This document shows positions 27,174-37,985 of a DNA stretch of 64,000 nucleotides, in pieces; the stretch's first letter is position 1, and the number at the start of each line of letters is the position of its first letter. The position numbers were made by a program, and so were the translations under genes. The stretch is from contig JAECUM010091496.1 in assembly GCA_016617855.1 (NCBI GenBank), positions 62,001 through 126,000 of the forward strand. The letters are read 5' to 3'. The stretch comes from Megalonaias nervosa (Eukaryota; Mollusca; Bivalvia; Unionida; Unionidae). A model generated the notes under the pieces. It ran no database searches and was not told where the DNA came from. It saw nothing but the letters and a program-made list of their open reading frames with translations.

Positions 27174-30173
27174 ACCAGAAAATGTAATCAGAGTTAACTG
27201 TATTTTCTTTGGGATTTATTTATTTTTATTTATTTAATTTTGAATGTCTTCTTTAAAAGATTTTCATACTTTTATCAAACACTACTTTAGATAACATACA
27301 TTATTATACTATTTACAACTATACTATTGTGGATAAGCTTTTCCAATTGAGCACAAACATTCTTCTTACGAATATGTACACAGGTAAATATATCAAATCA
27401 AACAGATATGCAAATATGCATGTTTTCAACAGTTTATACTTTCAAGTCTCTTGATATCTTAACAAAATTATTTTGAACAGCTTGTGTTTTAATCATGCAG
27501 TGGGTGGAACATGGTTCCTCCTTCAACAGTATGATTATCAAGAAAAAAACCAAACCCTACAAATTACACAAATCATAGCCTTGTTCAGTGAAACCTCTTG
27601 TGTCACTCCATGAGATTTCAATCAAATGAAGGTTGGTTGAAAGCTTTGAGTATTTCTTTCTGATGCCTGAGTATTTCTTCCTAATGCCAAAAAGCACTGG
27701 GGCTCCTGATTGAGCTTTTGGTGTTAAAATTTTGAGAAAAGTGTATCCAGGTACCTTTATCCCATAGCCAGCACTGGAAAATATCCTAATATTTTCTATT
27801 TGGCCAGAAAGAAGATTTTTATGATATAGCTAAAATATCTTGCTCTTCCTACATATTTACGAGAATAATTACAATTAATTAAAACAAAACTTTAACTTTG
27901 ACAATAAATCTTTAACTTATTCTAGACTAACTAATTAGGGATTTATGCACAGTCTGAAATGGCATCACAACAGGGTCTGTAAAATAATACAGTGTACCTT
28001 TCAAAACATTTTTCTCTCCAAATTACAGTGAAACTTGTAAAAGAACCATAACCGTGTAGATTGGAATCCTTCATATAGTAGTCAAATAGGATAAAACAGG
28101 AGCAAATGAATTTTGCCCTTTAAAACCAGGTGTCCTTTACAAGATAACAAATATCAGATGTTTTACTGTAACTGGAAATAGCTGAAAAAATGTGTGCAAA
28201 AAGGCAAGTGAAGTTCAGCTTGCTGCATCTACTAGGAATATCTAATCATATCTGCAACACTCAAAACAAGGCAAATTAAATTTCTAAACTTTTGAAACTA
28301 TAGATATATTGCTGTCAAGTTAATTGAGGGTAGAAAAGCTTGCACAGATGTTTCTTAAACTTTTAGTTTGTTCACATGTTTTCATTTCCAATGAATAGCT
28401 TCATCCCCTTGGTAGTCTCTGCAAGATGATAGCTGTCTCAGGCTGACTGAAATCTAGGCCAAGTTATGTACATGTAGCATGTAAACAACAACTATACAGA
28501 CACATGCTACTGGTGACAATGAATATCGTGATGAATTGTTTAGTGACATGTGTTTGCTGAAAATGGGATGTGTTTTCAAATAGTATGTGACTGATATGTG
28601 AATTTTCTAACTTGTGATCTATCCTTGAATTCATGGATTTTTTTATACATACATAGTACTTAACGCATTATGGATTGTTTTACACAAATGTAAGTTGTCA
28701 ATATACAAGTGTATTTCAGTCTAGCTTTCCCTTCATTTAATCAAAATTTCCATTGTTTATTTTCTTTCTGTGTAAATTCTACAGATGACAGGTCACCTCA
28801 CACAAATTTCACTTCTGTGCAAAATTTTTTCAGCATCCCCAACACTTACCTCGACATCCACTTATGTGAACAATATTACCTTGTCCCAAGGATGTCGAGA
28901 TAACATGTGTAGTACTGTATTAAGAAAATATCCAGTTTTCTGAAAATTGGTGACAAATTATTGACATTGTCAATAATTTTAGCAACAACTTTTTTTAAAA
29001 CCAGTGCCATCCCTGAAGAACCTGTAAAGACTGAATAGATCTGTGCTTTGGCAAGATAATTCTGAAAACTGTCCAACTGCTTTAAAAAACAGCAAGTGAT
29101 TCCTATTGTTAACATCGGTTGTGAAGACCTTAACCTGATCCTCACTCAGCAGATATATCCAAATTATAAGCGAGCCTGGCTCAACGAGATCAGTCTTAAC
29201 TTTCTGACTTTTATTTATCCACCAAATTTGCATATTAATTTAATGCATGCACAAATACAAACAGTGAAGACCCAGACCTGCTACAACTCAATGTGCTGAC
29301 TGATCAGAGTAAGTGCTCTGTGTTCAACTAATTAATTCTAGTGAACTGTGCAAATACCTCATCAGCCAATTATGTGACTGCAGATCTGGGTCTATACAGT
29401 TAACAGATGGGTGCACATTCAAAAGTATGTCAATATAGTATTTACACAATGCTCACTTTGCAGCCCCAATGCCACCAATTATCATAAACTTCACCATTCT
29501 TCCAATTTAACTAAAGTTTGTTTGGAAGGAAATGAGATGTTAAAAAAGCTATCTGACAAACTTTTCTTTGAAATAATCAAGATGTTAGGTTTTAACGACA
29601 TTCAAATAGTTAGTTTAGAATTAAGAGGTGCCACCCTTTATTCGGTCAATGAAGGTGCTTGCAATTCTGATCTTTTTCCAGAGCGCTCCAAAAGTAGTGA
29701 TTTGATACATTCAACAAATTCCATTAGTGATTGATCTAATACAACATTCACATGTGGCACACAAATTGATTCAGGAGGGAATGAAGCGAGGCAGGCAATC
29801 TCTTTTAAGCGGATCTGAGAAGAAAAAGCATGTGAACTTGGGCTGAAGACAGTCTGACATAGCGTGGTGTTAGCATCTTATGTTTACAATGGTGATGTCA
29901 TGAAATCTTGTGTGCCAGGTTCTGACTGAAATCGGTTGACCCATAAATATCGTCAATCAATATCGAATTCATACAAGTGGAAAATGGCAGGGTATCTCAG
30001 TTTGAGGGAGAAATTACATGGCTCATAATGCGATAAAACATTGATATTATCTGGTTTTAATGGAACCCAATGATGTTTAGGACCAATATCTTTCAAGATT
30101 CAGTATTATTCAGATGATTTGGCACATACGTCTTTTTGTACGTAACAGCGACATTGGGGCTTTAACATAACAC
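27174..30173. other. Region downstream of the zinc-finger gene
   Basis: No conserved gene recognised. It lies 3' of the minus-strand zinc-finger gene. The first minus-strand AATAAA I noticed is at about 29637, with ATTAAA near 30585 inside the minisatellite. A plus-strand open frame of 107 codons at 29411 has no recognised domain and I do not call it. Confidence 0.5.
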
Positions 30174-30740
30174 ACACCATTACTGGATGCAGTGCACTAC
30201 AAATCTTAAATATGACACCATTAATGGGCACAATGTATGGAGATTCTTAAACACCATTATTGAGCAAAATGTATTAAAAGTCTTAAATATGACACCATTA
30301 ATGGGCACAATGTATTGCATATCTTTCATGACATCATTAATGTGCATATTGTACTGAAAGTCTAAGAAAAAACACCATTATTGGGAACAATGTATTGAAT
30401 GTCCTAAATATGACACCACTGATGTGTACACTTTGAACTGAAAGTCTTGAAAAAAAAAAAAACACTAGTGGGCACAATATACTGAAAGTCATAAATATGA
30501 CACCAGTGATGAAAATATTGTATGGAAAGTCTTAAATATGTTGTCATAAATGGGCAAAATGTGTTGATCATCTTTAATGACACCTTTAATGCACAGTGCA
30601 CTGAAAGCCTAAAAATGACACCATTAATGGCACAATGTAATGAAATTCATTAATATGACACCACTGATGGCCACAATGTAACAAATGACTTAAAAATGAC
30701 ACCAATAATGGGCACATTGCATTGAAAGTCCATTATAAGT
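30174..30740. repeat. Minisatellite, about 14 units of about 40 bp
   Basis: Consensus on the plus strand is approximately GACACCATTAATGGGCACAA followed by TGTATTGAAAGTCTTAAATA. Units vary from about 37 to 49 bp with many point changes, so the array is old. It begins about 130 bp beyond the stop of the zinc-finger gene and probably lies in its 3' UTR or just past it. There are no unique spacers, so it is not a CRISPR-like array. Confidence 0.93.
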
Positions 30741-30866
30741 AGGCATTTTATCCAGCAATCAATTATATCCCATATTCTATTATTGGACATCAAGAGTTAA
30801 GGAACTAGATTAGATTTATGATTCATGTATAATTAATTTGTAGTTTTAAAAATCCACTGAAGATTT

Positions 30867-33800
30867 CTAGGCCACTGTCCGACAGGTTTTAATATGCCTC
30901 TCCAAATCTTCTGAACTGGAAAAAACCTTTGCACAAATAGTACAAAGCAAAGGTTTAACATCCTCTTGACTTTGACCGTCATCAAGACATTTCCATGACC
31001 TTTTTCTTCTTTTTTCCTTAGCAGCAGTGTTACTGTGATCCTTTAAATGCCCTCCACAGTGAATTCCATCAATGTGATTGATCAGCTCCTCTTCACTTGC
31101 AAAACATTTGCCACATTCTTCACATCGGTAGGGTTGATGTTTCTTATGGATATTTGAATGCCTTTTTAGAATGGACTCAGCCATGAAACACTTTCCACAC
31201 ACACTGCATGTGCATGACTGTTCCCTTTTCAGTGTTCTTTTGTATGCTACTGATGTTTTAGGATTGGTACCTTTTTCACCACCTTTCCCAGCATTATGTG
31301 ATTTAGCACTGTGAGTCTTTTCATGCCTTCTGAGTGAACTTGCCTGTTTGAATTTCACTCCACAAATTCCACAAATGTGTGTCTTATCATCACTTTCAAT
31401 CTCTATTATTTCTTGTCTAGTTGTCCTCTTTGTTTTCTTCTTAGCAGATATAACTGTTTTGTCTGGCTTACTTTTTGAACAGGAATTTTCCTTCGATTGC
31501 ATTAGATCGTTTACTTGATCTGAGGTTTCACATGAATTCCCAGATTTAACAACTATTTCCTCACTTTTACTTTTTCTAGGGGCATTCTTCTTTGACTTTC
31601 CTGAATCACATTTTACCTCCTTGGTTGTTTTTCTTGAATTCCCAGATTCAATTGAAGTTGTAGATTTGTTCTTTGTGGAAGAAGGTTTCTTCAGTTTTTC
31701 TGAATCATTTACTTGTTGCGGGGTTTCGTTAGAATATACACATTTGGGAGAACTTTCTGATTCATGACAGTTCATATGTTTGTCTCGGTCTACTTCTGAA
31801 GCAAAAGTTTCACTGCAGATATCACACTGGAAACCCCCTTCCCCTTCCCCTATCAAAGATTTAGTTTGATGTGTTTTATTGTGTGTTTTGACATGTCTTT
31901 TCAGGTAATCCATCAAAGAAAAGGTTTTCCCACATGTTTCGCATTTGTGAACTTTGTCTTCTTTGCGGTGGGTTTTCATATGTCTTGTCAAACCAAAGGA
32001 ATATGTAAACTCCTTTCCACATTCGATACATTTGTGGTCTCTCTCTGGTTTGTGGATTTTCATGTGACGTTTTAGGTCTTTTGCCAGTAAAAATTCTCTC
32101 CCACAAATGTCACATTTATTCAGTTTCTCTGCATGTTCAGACTGAAAGTGACGCTTTAATAGATCAAGTTCATTAAACATTTGACTGCATATGTAACACT
32201 TTTGTATCTTTTCACCTTTGTGAATTTCTGAGTGCTCCTTCAGTGCAATTTTATCTGGAAATGATGTACCACAAAAAGCACAAGTTGGTGTAGACACCTG
32301 CTCATGTTTTTTCAAATGTGCATTCAAGGCCGTTTCCAACATAAATGTTTTGTCACAAATGTTGCAAGAAAAGGGCTTTGTGGGTGTTCCATTACTTCCT
32401 TCATTATGCTTCTCACTGAAATGTTTCTTCAAGCTACATCCGACTTCAAACTTTTCTCCACAAATGTGACAACTATACAAGTTTTTTCTGCTGTTTCTGA
32501 TGTTATGTCTCTCCAAATTTCCAAACCGCGAAAATGCCCTTCCACAAAATGTACACTTGAAGGGCTTCTCTTCACTATGGCAAATCAGATGTCTCTGCAA
32601 AATGCAAGCAACTGGAAATGTTTTATCGCAAATTTCACATTTGAATGGCCGAGAATGAACAGCCTTGTGACGTAAGTAGGCTCCTCTCTCCTTGCATAAC
32701 TTGGAACACAGATTACATTTGTATCTCAGCAACTGATTGGAGTGTTCTATCTTAAAATGAACCGAAAGATTGGAACTGTACGGAAAAGACTCGTTACATA
32801 CAGGACATAAAACTATTTCATCTGTTTCAACTTTCACAGCATACTGGCTGTCGTGCCTCAACATATGAGCTGCTAATCTCTTTTCTCCAGTAAATGGCAT
32901 GAAGCATATGTCACATTTGTAAGGTCTCTCCTCATGTAAAGCCATGTGCTTTGTTAAATTTCCTTTTATTCTGAATGCTTTGTGACAGATTCTACATCCA
33001 AATGGCTTTGATCCATCATGATTTAACACATGCTGCTTTAGATTTCCCTTTGTTGAAAACACCTTTTCACACAATTTGCACTGAAACTTTTTGTCTCCAT
33101 TATGCAGCTGTAAATGCTTTTTCATATTGCCTTTCAGCGTGAATGTTTGTCCACAAATGTTGCACTTGAATGGTTTTTCATTTGTATGAAGCGCCATATG
33201 CTGTTTCAAATTTCCTTTAAGGCCAAAGACTTTGTCACATTGGTTGCACTTATAATGTCCAAGAGATCTATAATAGGACAAAATATTTCTATTTGGCATC
33301 AGTACCACCTGTGATGCACTTGAATCTTCTGAAGGATCTTCTGGAGTCTGTACTTCAACTTCCTTTGATTTGTTTGCCACCTGAACAACAATTTCATTTG
33401 AATGGAGACAGCGATATTCTTTTACCCCATCTTCCCTTTCCTCCACCTCCAGGACATAGTACGTTTCTGAATTACCATCTTGGGAATTATCAGATCCATC
33501 AACGGACTGGCTGTCAGTGATATGAATAATTGCTCCATCTTCTGCTTGAATATAACTGCCATCCTCTGAAATTTTGATGATGGTTCTTCCCTCATCCTGG
33601 GTGGACAATGATATGGATTCCTTAGGATTATCATCAAGTGCTTCTGCATTATGAAGCACAACAACAGCTGCTTCTGTCTGGGCAGCAGAATCAAAAGCCT
33701 GCTTTTCAATGTCAACACCCAAAGATTCAGGGTTTGAATTTCCATCAATCTGAATCAAAGAATATCTAGTTCCTTTGGCTAAATCCTCACAAGCTACTTC

Positions 33801-34295
33801 ATTTTCTGTAATGCTTTTCTGAGTTTCTTGATCCTCGCAGTTATGTGTTGCTAGTTTTAAATCCGCCTCAGAGTTTGAAAGTTCTAGCTCATGTTCTATA
33901 TTTCCCTCTCGTTCATCCTCACCATTTGTGGCATCCCTTTGAAGACCCTCCTCAGAATCCTTAGTTACAACCTGCACAGCTCTCTGATTGGCTATCTGAA
34001 GAACTGTCTGGCAATCATCAAGAGGTGCTGCTTCGGCTGCCACATTGTTATTTTCTCCATCAATATAGAGTACAATTGTATTTTGTTCATCACTACAACT
34101 AGACTCCTCCTCTTCTTCACTCTGGTTATGAATTAACTGCAACACTATCTGATTGCAACGCTGAGATATCACCACTGTTTGTGGCCTCTGAGACCCTGGT
34201 TGTTCTGCTGAAGGGGTGTGAGACAGCTCCACCTGGGAATGGCTCTCAGTCATGTCCTGGACTTCTTTCATTTCACTACATTCTACTTTATTACT
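30867..34295 (-). CDS. C2H2 zinc-finger protein, large terminal exon (21 fingers)
   Basis: Probable nuclear DNA-binding protein. This exon encodes about 1142 residues. The first third is acidic and finger-free (about residues 1-340, with EEEEESS and long D/E-rich stretches). Fingers 1-17 follow (roughly 340-838, starting YKCNQCDKVF), then a Lys/Ser-rich linker (about 838-963) and fingers 18-21 to the end. Finger 9 ends HNIRN, losing its last histidine. The last finger ends HIKTC, a C2HC form. Linkers mostly lack TGEKP. No KRAB, SCAN or BTB domain is seen. The exon opens at a good acceptor (TTAATTTCAG before 34295), and the frame stays open from it. A methionine at 34269-34271 could serve as an alternative start. 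No orthologue assigned; the acidic N-terminus suggests transcription activation, which is inference. Confidence 0.95.
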   Translation of the reverse strand, partial: SNKVECSEMKEVQDMTESHSQVELSHTPSAEQPGSQRPQTVVISQRCNQIVLQLIHNQSEEEEESSCSDEQNTIVLYIDGENNNVAAEAAPLDDCQTVLQIANQRAVQVVTKDSEEGLQRDATNGEDEREGNIEHELELSNSEADLKLATHNCEDQETQKSITENEVACEDLAKGTRYSLIQIDGNSNPESLGVDIEKQAFDSAAQTEAAVVVLHNAEALDDNPKESISLSTQDEGRTIIKISEDGSYIQAEDGAIIHITDSQSVDGSDNSQDGNSETYYVLEVEEREDGVKEYRCLHSNEIVVQVANKSKEVEVQTPEDPSEDSSASQVVLMPNRNILSYYRSLGHYKCNQCDKVFGLKGNLKQHMALHTNEKPFKCNICGQTFTLKGNMKKHLQLHNGDKKFQCKLCEKVFSTKGNLKQHVLNHDGSKPFGCRICHKAFRIKGNLTKHMALHEERPYKCDICFMPFTGEKRLAAHMLRHDSQYAVKVETDEIVLCPVCNESFPYSSNLSVHFKIEHSNQLLRYKCNLCSKLCKERGAYLRHKAVHSRPFKCEICDKTFPVACILQRHLICHSEEKPFKCTFCGRAFSRFGNLERHNIRNSRKNLYSCHICGEKFEVGCSLKKHFSEKHNEGSNGTPTKPFSCNICDKTFMLETALNAHLKKHEQVSTPTCAFCGTSFPDKIALKEHSEIHKGEKIQKCYICSQMFNELDLLKRHFQSEHAEKLNKCDICGREFLLAKDLKRHMKIHKPERDHKCIECGKEFTYSFGLTRHMKTHRKEDKVHKCETCGKTFSLMDYLKRHVKTHNKTHQTKSLIGEGEGGFQCDICSETFASEVDRDKHMNCHESESSPKCVYSNETPQQVNDSEKLKKPSSTKNKSTTSIESGNSRKTTKEVKCDSGKSKKNAPRKSKSEEIVVKSGNSCETSDQVNDLMQSKENSCSKSKPDKTVISAKKKTKRTTRQEIIEIESDDKTHICGICGVKFKQASSLRRHEKTHSAKSHNAGKGGEKGTNPKTSVAYKRTLKREQSCTCSVCGKCFMAESILKRHSNIHKKHQPYRCEECGKCFASEEELINHIDGIHCGGHLKDHSNTAAKEKRRKRSWKCLDDGQSQEDVKPLLCTICAKVFSSSEDLERHIKTCRTVA

Positions 34296-34584
34296 CTGAA
34301 ATTAAGAAAGAATTATTTTAAAACCAAACATGCATACTTTATTGCAACAGTCCACACTATCTGAATTAAAGTATTAAGCACAATAAACAAAATTAATCTT
34401 GATTTGGCCCCTCCATCATAAAACTTTAGGTAACACTCTTAGTAACAAATCTTACTCCAGTCTTGGAAATGTTACTCAAATTGACAAAGGCTGCATTTTC
34501 ATTAATAGGAATACAAGATTAAAGTAAAGTTTTATGAAGATGGAGTGCCTGATTATTGATCATGTGATATGTGGGTTTGGGTTT

Positions 34585-34810
34585 TGCTGGTCACACCTGT
34601 AGTTGTTATTTTGGGTTTAACGCCATTTCACAATGCAAGATAGGCTATACGTGGCCAATAAGAACCACTGACTCATGGAAAGCTAATGGCAGCTTTCTCA
34701 CATACCCATATTGGCTGAGCCTGGGACTCGAACCCACAAGGACAGAGGTGAGGTGGCAGTGATCAGTAAAGGTGAGCCCTGCAGACCACAGCCCCTATCA
34801 GGGGCCCCAT
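34585..34810 (-). repeat. tRNA-derived SINE with 'gggtttaacgcc' core
   Basis: On the minus strand a perfect B box (GTGGGTTCGAGTCCCAGG, plus 34728-34745) is followed by a body. The plus strand of that body carries TTTTGGGTTTAACGCCATTT, a repeat core common in mollusc genomes. The A box is degenerate. Confidence 0.72.
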
Positions 34811-36156
34811 CACACTTGTATACAATTCCTTGTGGGGTAAGAACAGATCAAGGAGTCATTGCCAGATGTATATATGAATTCATCTCTGCATGGCCAATAT
34901 ATGTACAATCAAGCCTGCCTAAATAATCATCTGGACCCAACAGCCATTCTCATACCCCAATGTCTAAAATTCATGTGTTAAACAGTCACCTGCTTTCCAG
35001 TTAAAAGTTAGGTGTTTTCTAACTAATATAGCTGTCATGCTTATGCATGTAAATGATATAGTTTTTTGTTTTACATTCAACATGTACAAAGTGAATATTC
35101 TGTTAAAATGAATTAAACATGACCAATGATGGGAGAAAAGCACTGAATACTGGTTAACTACAGTCAATGCCGCATCATCTAAGCTTCTGTTACCTATCAT
35201 TACATACTTCAACGAATTTTAAATAAAAAAATATTTGTGTTTAAAAAAAGTTTTTACTGGATACTGTTAACTTTTAAATCATGAATCGTAATAATTTAAT
35301 GTGTCTCTGCTATTACTATACCCTTACAACCAAAGAGGGCCAATGTGACCTATATTTTTTGCTTTACTAATAACACAGGTTAAGTATTTGTGTTTAGCTC
35401 ACAACTAATCTAATAAATCAACCTCCAAGCCTACACTGACATTGACTGGCACTTTGTGGTCTGATCTTCCTGATTCATTAAATTGTGAAATTTCATGCAG
35501 ACACTTTCGTCCCACTCACTGGTGTACATTTTAGACACTTACTGTTATTTCTCTCAGCTCTTTAGTTACAGAGGTCAGAAGGGTCCTTTCAGCAATATGA
35601 ACAGAATATTTCCAGAAGAAATCCCATGTACAACAACTTGTAAATGCACATGGAATACTACAACCCCACTAACATTTAAAATTTTGTGGCTAAGTTGGAT
35701 GACAACTAGGTCTCGTCTTGGAATGCAAAGATATTGCGCTCTTTCTTGAGATATTGATAAACCATGTGAACCAATACAAATACCGGAGCCACTGGATTTA
35801 CGTGTGAGTCACTGATGAGGGAGAATGTTGAGGAGAATTTTAAAAAATCTTGCAGTGACAATTATGTTGAAAATTAAACTACAACTAATTCTGCTATTCT
35901 GAAATATGTGCACAGTGTATTTAATATTCTTGATGGAAAACATGCCAAGATTTTCATTTAATGTGCCAATTTGCAGGCAAAGTTGTAGAAAATAAAGCAC
36001 ACGGTAATCTGATTTTTTAATTTTTCATTAGTTTTACATGAAATAAAAAAAAAGGTTGTGAAACTGGATCTTGAAGACTGATAAGATACAGAATTTATAT
36101 ATGCAACTATTATCATGAAACTGATATAATTATTGCTAAAAGCATATGCAATATAT

Positions 36157-36420
36157 GAACCCGGCTGAGTCATACCAAAGACTTATATAAATGGTACTAA
36201 CAGCTGCCTCGCTAGACGCTCAGCATTAAGAGGTTAGTGTTAGGACTGGTCAGCCTGGTGTCAGGATAATGTGATTGGGTGAGGCATCATGTTACATGTC
36301 TGCGGCATGATGCCCAAGTGCTAGACATCACTATAAACTGCCACACTGCAGACATTGTAGTGATATGACTGAAAAACTGTTAAAGCTAAGTCAAAAACCT
36401 AAAACACACACACACACACA
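36157..36420 (+). mobile_element. 5'-truncated SINE with (AC)n tail
   Basis: It starts within the B box (GAACCCGGCTGAGTCATACC) and follows the SINE at 21651 through the body and tail, with about 10% differences, ending in an AC tract at 36401. The A box is missing, so it cannot be transcribed from its own promoter. Confidence 0.9.
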
Positions 36421-36938
36421 CATACATTATTACAAACATGTAAGTAGTTATGGTGATGGATATATGGGATATAGGGCACACTTTTGTGATCTATGGGAAT
36501 TAACATAAAGTATGACCCTGTAAGAATATATGAGAATTTTACATTAAGTACGACCCTCTGGAAATCTATGTGAATTTAACATAAAATATGATCTGATGCC
36601 CTATGGATTCTGTGGAACATTAAAAACACCTGTAAGTAAATAAGAAGATATTACGGACCTTAGTTGGATTTAGCATGGTGGAACTCAATGAGACAAATAC
36701 CTTGACAGACCAAGACTTGTACCAACTTGACAACACCTACAAACTACAAAGACATGTTTGGTGAGCAGGTATAATAAAATGCACAGTTTCTTACTGACCA
36801 TGCACACCCACTTTCACTATGCAAAACTCATCCAAACAGATGAGGGAGGGCAGGGATAGGAAATGCTCAGTCACACACTTGTGCACTCTCCAACATTTCA
36901 TGTAACAACAAAACTATCACATGTAAGTAGCATATGAC

Positions 36939-36990
36939 CTATATGCTGAGTCACTATGACAAACCAAGAAACATCCATCTTTAACTTTTT
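36939..36990 (+). repeat. Single copy of the 52-bp unit that forms a palindrome 0.9 kb away
   Basis: CTATATGCTGAGTCACTATG followed by ACAAACCAAGAAACATCC matches the left arm at 37874-37925 with one or two differences. Confidence 0.93.
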
Positions 36991-37239
36991 GCAAACAATA
37001 TCCCCCTTGCAATGAAACAAGATAAATTTATAACAGTCAGATATGCTGTACTAATAAAACATATATTGCCCATATGGCCATACGAGAATGACAGGGTCAG
37101 TACCATACCAGTACAAGTTAAAATCTACTTGCATCACTGGTGTGGTCCATATTGAAATTTGAATCAGTGATCATGAAGCCACTTTTGTTGTAATAGATTC
37201 ACCTGTTATGGTAAGTTATACTGTCAAGAGAGATGTCTG

Positions 37240-37580
37240 GATTTACAAAGCAGCAAATTTGGATAGTTTTCGTGATCTTGTACAAATACCATATTGGTTT
37301 CAACTTTTTAATGACTTCCGTTGATCAGGCATACAGAACATTTACATCTACTATTCTAAATTTTATTAAAACTTGTATCCCAATCAAAGGAGCAGAATTA
37401 GGCCAAATGATAAACCAAGATTTACATTAAAATTAATGCAAGATATAAGAAAAAGAAATAGGCTGAGGAGTAATGGAACCAAAAGCCAAAGCTATTATAA
37501 AAAATATAAAAAGCACAGAAATAGGTTTAAAATTTTTTAAAATGCAGCTAAAGAAACATCTGTTTTAAAACTTGATGAAA
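37240..37580 (+). pseudogene. LINE ORF2 fragment (endonuclease-RT linker region)
   Basis: The plus strand reads SVDQAYRTFTSTILNFIKTC then, in another frame, NDKPRFTLKLMQDIRKRNRL and SYYKKYKKHRNRFKIF. This is the characteristic stretch between endonuclease and RT in non-LTR retrotransposons (vD-aw-F, iPlk, W-n-el...RkRnrl...Y...RN). One frame change and terminal stops. Clade (jockey, CR1 or RTE type) not determined. Confidence 0.72.
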
Positions 37581-37873
37581 ATTTTGCTTCCTGGAAATCT
37601 TTAAAACAGACACTTTATTGGAAAATGATGAGACAGCAAGTACATTCTCTAACAGCACTGAACCTATTGCTGCTGCACAGAAAAAGGGAAGTAACTCTTA
37701 CAAATTGCATCCTGTAACAGCACAACAAGTGAGCAGGAAAAGTGTGAGCCACTGAACTCTTACTTTTACCAAGTAGCATGGTTGAAGAAATAATGATAAA
37801 CAATTATCACATCTTGAAGTCAGAAATCAAACTATTTTCTGGCATCATAATACCAGGTCATATTTGCAACAAA

Positions 37874-37985
37874 CTATATGCTGAGTCACTATGACAAACC
37901 AAGAAACATCCATCTTTAATTTTTGTTTGTTTGCAAAAATTAAAGATGGATGTTTCTTGGTTTGTCAAAGTGACTCAGCATATAG
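37874..37985. repeat. Near-perfect 52-bp palindrome with 8-bp loop
   Basis: Left arm 37874-37925 and right arm 37934-37985 are reverse complements at 51 of 52 positions. The loop is TTTGTTTG. It would form a very stable hairpin. The same 52-bp unit occurs once in direct orientation at 36939. The near identity suggests a recent inverted duplication. Confidence 0.95.

Noticed and set aside
29411..29734. 107-codon plus-strand open frame
   Set aside because: No domain, no splice or promoter support, and it lies in the likely 3' region of the minus-strand zinc-finger gene; cannot be told from chance.
30174..30740. CRISPR-like regular repeats
   Set aside because: Units adjoin without unique spacers and vary in length; the host is a eukaryote. 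It is a minisatellite.
31866..34136. Open frames on the plus strand and other minus frame across the zinc-finger exon
   Set aside because: Shadows of the zinc-finger repeat coding sequence.
37874..37985. microRNA precursor
   Set aside because: Arms are almost perfectly complementary over 52 bp with no bulges and no sign of conservation; an inverted duplication is more likely.
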